Source: JACMLD01 sp964245425
GTDB taxonomy: Bacteria > Bacteroidota > Bacteroidia > Chitinophagales > Chitinophagaceae
Assembly (NCBI GenBank): GCA_964245425.1
Contig: CAXTMV010000163.1
Coordinates: 1 to 12,922 of the forward strand
Direction of reading: 5' to 3'
DNA: 12,922 bases
Positions 7,022 through 12,922 of the stretch are shown here, piece by piece. Numbering within the stretch: position 1 is the first letter of the stretch; each line of letters opens with the position of its first letter. The notes beneath the pieces were generated by a model that did not search any database, had not been told where the DNA came from, and was given only the letters and a program-made list of their open reading frames with translations. A program made the position numbers and the translations under genes.

Positions 7022-10000
7022 ATGAGAAAAATTATGCTTCTATTGCTGTGTTTTGCTTTGGCTATTGGTCAGCTGAGCGCACAGACACGTAAGATCTCCG
7101 GAAAAATCACCAATGCACAAGGCGCGCCGGTTCCCAATGCTACCGTTCTGATCAGGGGAACATCTACCGGCACCACCAGTGATGAAACAGGCACCTTTTC
7201 CATCACCGTTCCACAAAAAACAAAGGCCCTGGTTGTTTCATCCGTTAATTATACCACGGCAGAAATTGAAATCAAAAGTGATAACCTGGCCATTACCTTA
7301 CAGGCGGGTTCAGGCGCCAATCTTTCTGAAGTAGTGGTAGTTGCTTACGGCGCGGTAAAGAAAACAAATATTACAGGTTCCATTGCCACTGTAAAAGGTA
7401 CAGATGTAGAAAACAAGCCTTATAGTTCTGTTGATAAAGCTTTGCAGGGTTCTGTTGCAGGGTTGCAGTCGAGTTCTACTTCCGGCGCACCGGGTGCTGC
7501 TACCGATATTCGCATCAGGGGTATCGGCTCCATCAATGCCAGTGCCAGTCCCTTATGGGTAATCGATGGCGCTATTGCCAACACAACCGATTTAACGGTT
7601 AACACCACTACGGCCAACCCACTGAGCTCCATCAACCCCGATGATATCGAAAGTATTTCAGTACTGAAAGATGCAGCAGGTACCGCCATATATGGATCAC
7701 AGGGTGCAAATGGTGTTATCCTGGTAACAACCAAGAAAGGCAGGGGCGGAAAAACAAGGATTAATTTCTCTACAGAAATTGGCCAGAATAAAATCGCTTT
7801 TAAGAACGATAACAATCGTAGCCTTACCACACCGGAATCCAGGACCGTGCTCATACAGTCTTTAATTAATGCCGGTCTCGCTACAGACGTGGCAAGCGCC
7901 GACCCGCTGATTACCGATCCGGTTAACGGATATGGATTACCCGCGGGTTATCTTTCCACCAATACCAACTGGCTGAACACGGTAACCCAAAAAGGCCAGC
8001 AGCAACAATATAATTTAAGTATGAGCGGGGGCAATGAAAAAACCACTTTTTATGTATCAGGTGGTTATTTTAAACAGGATGGTACCACCATCGCTACTAA
8101 CTTCAAAAGGTATAACGGAAGTCTTTCTGTTACCCACAAGGCTTACGATTGGTTAACTTTTACCGGCGGATTAAGCGGAAGCACCAGTTCTCAGAACACC
8201 CCCGGCAACGGTGGTGCTTTTGACAACCCGGTACTGGCCTCTTATTTCCTGGTTCCCTGGTATTCTCCCTATAATCCCGATGGCAGCCTGCGGTTTAACG
8301 ATGCCGATGGTGAGTTTCCGGGTGCCGGCGTATTTAACCCGCTGGTACAGGCGGCTTACAACACAAATACTGCCAAGCAAACAACGCTAAGGGGATATGT
8401 TACAGGTGAAGTAAAAATATTAACTGATCTTAAATTCACCAGCCGGTATTCTGCTGAATACTTTGATGTGTCAGAAGACCAGTACAGAAATCCTTTTTAT
8501 GGCGATGGACAGGCCCAGGGAGGGGATGCATTCTCGGCTTATACAAGGCGCTTCGATTATACGTTTACCAATTTCCTCGATTACCGCAAAGGAATAAACC
8601 ATGCGCAGGATTTCTATTTCGATGTGAAAGCCGGGTATGAGGCTTCTGCCATCAAAAATTATACCCTGCAGGCAGGCGGCCAGGCCTTTCCGGCCAACCT
8701 GGCGCTTCAATACCTTGCTTCTGCCGCTACGCCCACTTCGGCTTATGCCATTCCATCAGACAGAAGTAATACCTCTATCTTCTCAACAGCTGATATCAAT
8801 TACAAAGACCGCTACGTGCTTACCGGTAGTTTCCGTCGTGATGGATCTTCTGTTTTTGGCGCCAACTATCGCTTCGGTAATTTCTGGTCGGTGGGTGGTT
8901 CCTGGAATATCAGTGAAGAAAAATTTATGCATACTGCCAGCTGGGTTAACCTGTTGAAACTGCGCAGCTCTTATGGATTAACCGGTAATAGCCTTGGCTT
9001 TGGTTATTATACGGCACTGGCAACCTATGGATATGGTAATAATTATACCGGCCTGCCCGGTAGTGCTCCCAATAACGTTGGCAACCCGAACCTTTCCTGG
9101 GAGAAAAATAAACAGTTCGACGCCGGCTTCGATTTCGGTTTTTTGAAAAGCCGCGTATATGGAAGCTTTGATTACTACGATCGCAGGTCAGACGGATTAC
9201 TGGCCAGCATCCCCCTGTCGCCAACCTCCGGTTTTACAGGACAAAACCAGAATATTGGCACAGTCGATAACAAAGGCATAGAAGTTACCATTGGCGGCAA
9301 ACCCATTGTAACCAAAGATTTTACCTGGGATATTTCATTTAATATATCCCATAATACCAACAAAGTTATCTCCCTGTATAACCATAGCCCGGTGCCTGCC
9401 GGTCAGTTTAAATATACAGAAGGCAATAATTTGCAGGCTTATTTTCTGCGGCCCTGGGCAGGGGTAGACCCCGCCAACGGCGACCCGCTCTGGTATACAG
9501 ATGCTACCCATAAAACCACTACCAATGATATAAGCAAAACAACGCAGGTGCTTGACAATACCAAGACAGCGATGCCCAAATTTTTTGGTGCTTTTACCAA
9601 CAGCTTTACCTACAAGGGTATTACACTGTCGGGCCAGTTCTACTATAATTTCGGCAACTATGTATATGATTCATGGGGAAGTTATTTAAGCAGCGAAGGA
9701 TACTACCTGGGTTCTTTTGGCCAGATGAGCCAGGAATTACAGGCCTGGCAGAAGCCGGGTGATGTTACCCGCATTCCGGCCATTGTTGCTGGTGGAAACA
9801 AAAATTCTTACCGGGCTTCTACCCGCTTTTTATACAAAGGCGATTATATCCGCCTAAGGGATGTGCAACTGGGTTATAACATACCGCAGAAATGGACCAA
9901 GAAAGCATATATCAGTAACTTGAATATATATGTACGCGGTACCAACCTGTTTGTATTCGGTACGGATAAATATGTTCCCTTTGATCCCGAGACCGGTATA

Positions 10001-10069
10001 AACGCTACGAACAACCTGGACGTTTTTCCGTTGAAAAGCATAACAGCAGGTATTAAAGTTGGATTTTAA
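7022..10069 (+). CDS. SusC/RagA-type TonB-linked outer membrane receptor (second pair)
   Basis: The product is a 1015-residue TonB-dependent outer-membrane importer, paralogous to the receptor of the first pair. The ATG at 7022 opens a signal peptide (MRKIMLLLLCFALAIGQLSAQ); an in-frame GTG at 6962 gives a non-signal-like extension and is rejected. A CarboxypepD_reg-like domain (about 24-95, KISGKITNAQGAPVPNATV) is followed by a TonB-box-like EVVVVAYG (about 102-109), a plug with IRIRGIGS (about 163) and IESISVLKDAAGTAIYGSQG (about 208-228), then the barrel, ending in Phe after GIKVG. The usual Arg of the YGSRG plug motif is Gln here (residue 227). No STN domain is present. Segments such as WAGVDPANGDPLWYTD are the same in both receptors. 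Its susD partner follows after 67 bases. The ligand is unknown and probably related to, but not the same as, that of the first pair. Confidence 0.95.
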   Translation: MRKIMLLLLCFALAIGQLSAQTRKISGKITNAQGAPVPNATVLIRGTSTGTTSDETGTFSITVPQKTKALVVSSVNYTTAEIEIKSDNLAITLQAGSGANLSEVVVVAYGAVKKTNITGSIATVKGTDVENKPYSSVDKALQGSVAGLQSSSTSGAPGAATDIRIRGIGSINASASPLWVIDGAIANTTDLTVNTTTANPLSSINPDDIESISVLKDAAGTAIYGSQGANGVILVTTKKGRGGKTRINFSTEIGQNKIAFKNDNNRSLTTPESRTVLIQSLINAGLATDVASADPLITDPVNGYGLPAGYLSTNTNWLNTVTQKGQQQQYNLSMSGGNEKTTFYVSGGYFKQDGTTIATNFKRYNGSLSVTHKAYDWLTFTGGLSGSTSSQNTPGNGGAFDNPVLASYFLVPWYSPYNPDGSLRFNDADGEFPGAGVFNPLVQAAYNTNTAKQTTLRGYVTGEVKILTDLKFTSRYSAEYFDVSEDQYRNPFYGDGQAQGGDAFSAYTRRFDYTFTNFLDYRKGINHAQDFYFDVKAGYEASAIKNYTLQAGGQAFPANLALQYLASAATPTSAYAIPSDRSNTSIFSTADINYKDRYVLTGSFRRDGSSVFGANYRFGNFWSVGGSWNISEEKFMHTASWVNLLKLRSSYGLTGNSLGFGYYTALATYGYGNNYTGLPGSAPNNVGNPNLSWEKNKQFDAGFDFGFLKSRVYGSFDYYDRRSDGLLASIPLSPTSGFTGQNQNIGTVDNKGIEVTIGGKPIVTKDFTWDISFNISHNTNKVISLYNHSPVPAGQFKYTEGNNLQAYFLRPWAGVDPANGDPLWYTDATHKTTTNDISKTTQVLDNTKTAMPKFFGAFTNSFTYKGITLSGQFYYNFGNYVYDSWGSYLSSEGYYLGSFGQMSQELQAWQKPGDVTRIPAIVAGGNKNSYRASTRFLYKGDYIRLRDVQLGYNIPQKWTKKAYISNLNIYVRGTNLFVFGTDKYVPFDPETGINATNNLDVFPLKSITAGIKVGF

Positions 10070-10072
10070 TCG

Positions 10073-10084
10073 TGCAGATCTGCA
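10073..10084. repeat. 12-bp perfect palindrome between susC and susD
   Basis: TGCAGATCTGCA starts three bases after the susC stop codon, in the 67-base gap before susD. It could be a protein-binding dyad or a small RNA stem in the message, but it lacks a T-run and is too short to be a terminator. The rest of the gap is A-rich leader for susD. Confidence 0.4.
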
Positions 10085-10136
10085 TATAGCTAATGCGGAA
10101 CAGAATCGCTTACGTTTTCAAACAAAACATTAAACA

Positions 10137-11558
10137 ATGAAACGACTAATAAATAAATTTGCTGTTGCAGCCTTGTTGCTGACCTTTCTGATAGGCGGCT
10201 GTAAAAAAAGTTACCTCGACAAAGCTCCTTCCGATTCTATCTTATCAGACCAGGCGCTCAGCACCGTGGCCGGATTAAAAGATGCGCTCAACGGCGCTTA
10301 CAGCGACATGCGTTCTGCCACCCTTTTCGGGCGCGATTTTCCGGTGATAGGAGATTTGCAGGCAGACAACACATTTGTAGAAACAAAGAACTCCGGTAGG
10401 TACCTGGCACAATACAATTATAGTGTAGTAGTGAACGATGGCGTTGTAAGTGAGATGTGGACCAGCGCCTACCAAACCATCCTGCGGGTTAACCGCATAC
10501 TGGAAAGTACACTCACCGGCGCAACCGTAGACCAGGTAAAAGCCGAAGCAGCTGCCATCAGGGCCATCATGTATTTTAAACTGGTAAATATTTATGCAAA
10601 GCCTTATACAGACGATCCAAATGCGCTGGGTGTTCCGCTGATATTAAAGTATGATCCCTTTCTTTACCCCGCCCGCAATACCGTAAAGGAAGTATATACA
10701 CAGATTGTTGCAGATCTGACAGGTGCCGTTCCCAAGGCTGCCGCCTATACCACATCGGTGCGGTTGAGCAAATATGCCATTGAAGGTTTCCTGTCGAAAG
10801 TGTATTTATATATGGGCGATAATGCCTCGGCCAAAACAGCCGCCCTGGATGTTATCAACAATGGCGGCTTTCAATTGCTGACACCGGCTAATTATGTGTC
10901 TTACTGGGCCAGCCCCGCTTCACGTACCGATCAGCTGGAAACACTTGCCGAAGTGGATGCGGATGTTATTAACAATAACGGATTCGACGACCTGGGCGGT
11001 ATATATATAAACGGGTACCAGGATATTTATGCTTCAAAACAACTGGTTGCCCTGTACAGCGCTACCGATATAAGGGCGGCTGTACTAATGGCAGGCACCA
11101 CGAAAAATAATGCACCTGCGGTACTGGTGAATAAATTTCAGAATGCCGAGAATACATCTGATCGGGATAACCTGAAGATAATGCGGCTGTCTGAAGTATA
11201 CCTGGTGGCGGCGGAAGCTTCACTGCCAGGCAATGAAGCCGATGCATTGAAATACCTGAATGCCCTCGTGAGCAAGCGCGACCCTTCACTGGTATATGCT
11301 TCTTCAGGAACCACCTTGTTAAATGATATTGTAACAGAAAGAAGAAAGGAACTGGCATTTGAAGGAGACCGGTTCTATGATCTGAACCGTTTGAAATTAC
11401 CGGTAGCCCGTGTCAGCAATGCAGGGGCCATAACAGCCGGCACCGGCAATGTAAACCTGACCGTTCCCTACACAGATTACAGGCGGCTGGCACCCATACC
11501 GCAGAGCGAGTTTACGGTAAATAAGAATATTGCGTCACAGCAGAACCCGGGTTACTAA
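10137..11558 (+). CDS. SusD/RagB-family surface lipoprotein (second pair)
   Basis: This 473-residue surface lipoprotein is the binding partner of the SusC receptor just upstream. The type II signal peptide ends in the lipobox IGGC with lipidated Cys22, followed by KKSYLDKAP. The helical N-terminal region includes LFGRDFPVIGDLQADNT (around residues 60-80), and the C-terminal region has TERRKELAFEGDR and FYDLNRL (about residues 398-420) and closes with APIPQSEFTVNKNI, the usual SusD ending. All landmarks are intact and in frame. It is clearly paralogous to the SusD of the first pair but differs in the middle (residues about 250-310), where ligand specificity often varies in this family. The 67-base gap from susC and the lack of a terminator there suggest co-transcription; the gap contains a palindrome at 10073-10084. 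No ligand can be assigned. Confidence 0.95.
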   Translation: MKRLINKFAVAALLLTFLIGGCKKSYLDKAPSDSILSDQALSTVAGLKDALNGAYSDMRSATLFGRDFPVIGDLQADNTFVETKNSGRYLAQYNYSVVVNDGVVSEMWTSAYQTILRVNRILESTLTGATVDQVKAEAAAIRAIMYFKLVNIYAKPYTDDPNALGVPLILKYDPFLYPARNTVKEVYTQIVADLTGAVPKAAAYTTSVRLSKYAIEGFLSKVYLYMGDNASAKTAALDVINNGGFQLLTPANYVSYWASPASRTDQLETLAEVDADVINNNGFDDLGGIYINGYQDIYASKQLVALYSATDIRAAVLMAGTTKNNAPAVLVNKFQNAENTSDRDNLKIMRLSEVYLVAAEASLPGNEADALKYLNALVSKRDPSLVYASSGTTLLNDIVTERRKELAFEGDRFYDLNRLKLPVARVSNAGAITAGTGNVNLTVPYTDYRRLAPIPQSEFTVNKNIASQQNPGY

Positions 11559-11595
11559 GGGAACAGGTTGTTACGGCAATAAGTAACATTTTTTA

Positions 11596-11671
11596 TCGCA
11601 CAGGGCCAGCAGCGTAAGCAGGGGATGCTGTTACATCTTCTCTGCTGACGCTGCCGGCCCTCTGCGATTTT
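11596..11671 (+). terminator. Long imperfect hairpin, probable terminator of the second pair
   Basis: An inverted repeat (11596-11621 with 11642-11667) forms 23 base pairs in blocks of 5, 6, 7 and 5, interrupted by three single mismatches, around a 20-base loop in which GATG and CATC can also pair. It is followed by TTTT at 11668-11671. It starts 38 bases after the susD stop. It is much longer than the two other terminators in the window, and the T-run is short, so it might also protect the 3' end of the message. Confidence 0.65.
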
Positions 11672-11702
11672 CTCGGTGTATAGGCTTTACGACAGTCTCT
11701 CT

Positions 11703-11735
11703 CACAAACAGGCCAGCCGACGCTTGCGCCTGGCC
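11703..11735 (-). terminator. Possible terminator of the converging tlpA-like gene
   Basis: GGCCAG at 11711-11716 pairs with CTGGCC at 11730-11735, with two more CG pairs inside after one mismatch. Read on the minus strand the stem is followed by TGTTTGTG, a weak T-rich tract. It lies 38 bases past the stop of the minus-strand gene, the expected position; the poor T-run keeps confidence low. Confidence 0.4.
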
Positions 11736-11773
11736 GGGATACTCGGTTTACTTAGCTGGCACTGTGCAATCCC

Positions 11774-12922
11774 TTACTGCAACACTTCTTTCAATTTATT
11801 TTCCAGCTCAGCGCCCCGAAGGCTTTCGCCAATCACTTTTCCCTGCGGATCGATTAATATATTGTAGGGGATGCCATCAAACTTAAATATTTTCACTGCC
11901 TCGCTTTCCCAGAATTTCAGGTCGCTCACATGCGTCCAGGTAAGTTGATCGTCATGGATGGCCTTAAGCCATTTGTCTTTTTCGCCATCCCTGTCGAGCG
12001 ACACACCCAGGATGGCAAAATTTTTATCTTTGAATGCTTTGTAAGCGGCTACTACGTTCGGGTTTTCCTGCCGGCAGGGACCGCACCAGCTGGCCCAGAA
12101 ATCTACCAGCAGGTACTTACCCCTGAATGATGAAATGGCAACCGGTTTGCCATCGATACCCGGCAACGCCATATCGGGTGCCTCTTTACCCATCCAGATA
12201 CTGCTGCTTTCTTTTCTTTGTGCAGCCTGCGCCGTCTGTGCATCATAAGTGGTTTTAAGCTTTGCCAGTGATTTGTGTGCCGGAAATTTTTTTATAACGC
12301 TGGTCAGCAGCTCGCCAAATTCGTCGCTCTGAAAAGAACGGGAGCCCATGCCCAACGCAAAGATGCTTTCTGCCGGGCTATCCGCCTTCCTGATAAAGTC
12401 TGCCAGGTATTCATTCAAAGAAACAATGGCCTGGTTTTTACGATCGGTAACGGCCACCAGCAAACTGTCTGTGCCGCCCAGTTGTTTCAGGCTGTCTATT
12501 TCTGCAAAGGCTTTATTGATAACAGCGGCTTTTTCGTCGTACCGGGTAATAAAACTTTTCAGGTGCTCACTTGCTTCGGAGCCAGACACTGTATAATAAT
12601 TGTCTTTCTTGCTTAGATCAATATCTATATTAATCTGCTGCACATCGTTTATGAGCAGGATAAGGGGACCCTTTTCAACCACCAGCTGGTAAATGCCTTC
12701 TTCTTTACCAGACCCCTTCATGTCAAATTTGCCTTCCTTGCCTTTCAGGATAAAAGAATCCAGCAGTACCGGGTGCATATCACCGCCGTAAGGAATTTCT
12801 TCCAGGTAAACATGGGTATTGCCAAGGACATTAATGGAATCACTGCTGTTGCCTTCATAGGTCTGGGGCACCATCTTATCCGCATTCTTATACGTTATGC
12901 TGATGGTTAAGCGGGTTTTATC
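11774..12922 (-). CDS. TlpA-type thiol-disulfide oxidoreductase with DUF4369-like N-terminus, 5' partial
   Basis: This is an envelope thioredoxin-fold protein likely to reduce or exchange disulfides in exported proteins. The visible part is 382 residues and the frame is open to the right edge; the ATG at 12874 lies inside a continuing domain (the preceding codons read TISITYKNADK), so the true start and any signal peptide are outside the window. The N-terminal part has a DUF4369-like beta-sandwich pattern (VYLEEIPYGG, then DSFILKGKEGKFDMKGSG). A helical linker with charged and Ala-rich stretches follows. The C-terminal AhpC-TSA/Redoxin domain contains FWASWCGPC, with catalytic Cys codons at 12083-12085 and 12074-12076, the ILGVSLDRDGEKDKW segment, and the cis-Pro region GIPYNILIDPQGKVIG. 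The CxxC pair is intact, so it should be active. It is convergent with the second susC/susD pair and not part of its operon. TlpA/DUF4369 proteins often sit beside SusC/SusD genes in Bacteroidota, but a functional link here is not shown. Confidence 0.9.
   Translation of the reverse strand, partial: DKTRLTISITYKNADKMVPQTYEGNSSDSINVLGNTHVYLEEIPYGGDMHPVLLDSFILKGKEGKFDMKGSGKEEGIYQLVVEKGPLILLINDVQQINIDIDLSKKDNYYTVSGSEASEHLKSFITRYDEKAAVINKAFAEIDSLKQLGGTDSLLVAVTDRKNQAIVSLNEYLADFIRKADSPAESIFALGMGSRSFQSDEFGELLTSVIKKFPAHKSLAKLKTTYDAQTAQAAQRKESSSIWMGKEAPDMALPGIDGKPVAISSFRGKYLLVDFWASWCGPCRQENPNVVAAYKAFKDKNFAILGVSLDRDGEKDKWLKAIHDDQLTWTHVSDLKFWESEAVKIFKFDGIPYNILIDPQGKVIGESLRGAELENKLKEVLQ

Noticed and set aside
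11676..11867. 63-codon plus-strand ORF overlapping the end of the tlpA-like gene
   Set aside because: It spans the intergenic hairpins and then runs antisense to the well-supported thioredoxin domain; its translation looks like no real protein.
1..12922. CRISPR array, tRNA, rRNA, insertion sequence or phage genes
   Set aside because: I saw no regularly spaced long repeats, no tRNA-like cloverleaf, no transposase or integrase reading frame, and no terminal inverted repeats flanking any segment.

Overview
The window looks like chromosome from a Bacteroidota bacterium, most likely a Chitinophagaceae-type soil or plant-associated lineage (inference from gene style, not from a marker gene). The evidence is the dominance of SusC/SusD outer-membrane uptake proteins, A-rich leaders without Shine-Dalgarno sequences before the start codons, short GC-rich hairpin terminators, and a TlpA-type thioredoxin lipoprotein fused to a DUF4369-like N-terminus.

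Layout, left to right: (1) the 3' part of a divergent SusD/RagB-family lipoprotein gene, cut by the left edge in its signal peptide and closed by a strong terminator at 1686-1717; (2) a 262-base leader; (3) a complete susC-like/susD-like pair (1980-4979 and 5000-6460, 20 bases apart), closed by a strong terminator at 6481-6511; (4) a 510-base non-coding stretch with a promoter-like motif, a tiny possible ORF, a weak hairpin and short direct repeats; (5) a second complete susC-like/susD-like pair (7022-10069 and 10137-11558, 67 bases apart), closed by a long imperfect hairpin at 11596-11671; (6) on the opposite strand, converging on the array, a thiol-disulfide oxidoreductase gene whose N-terminus is cut by the right edge.

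The two complete pairs are paralogues of each other: both TonB-dependent receptors lack an STN signalling domain and share a CarboxypepD_reg-like N-terminal domain, and their SusD partners align along most of their length. Each pair should form a 'pedal-bin' importer, in which the SusD lipoprotein captures a ligand at the cell surface and the SusC barrel passes it to the periplasm using TonB energy. No glycoside hydrolase, polysaccharide lyase, peptidase, surface glycan-binding protein, ECF sigma/anti-sigma or hybrid two-component regulator is present here, so the substrate cannot be named. The first SusD is of a different subfamily and probably belongs to a third pair whose susC lies left of the window. 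I see no strong sign of a wholly new system; the most interesting material is the tandem paralogous array and the structured leader between the two pairs.
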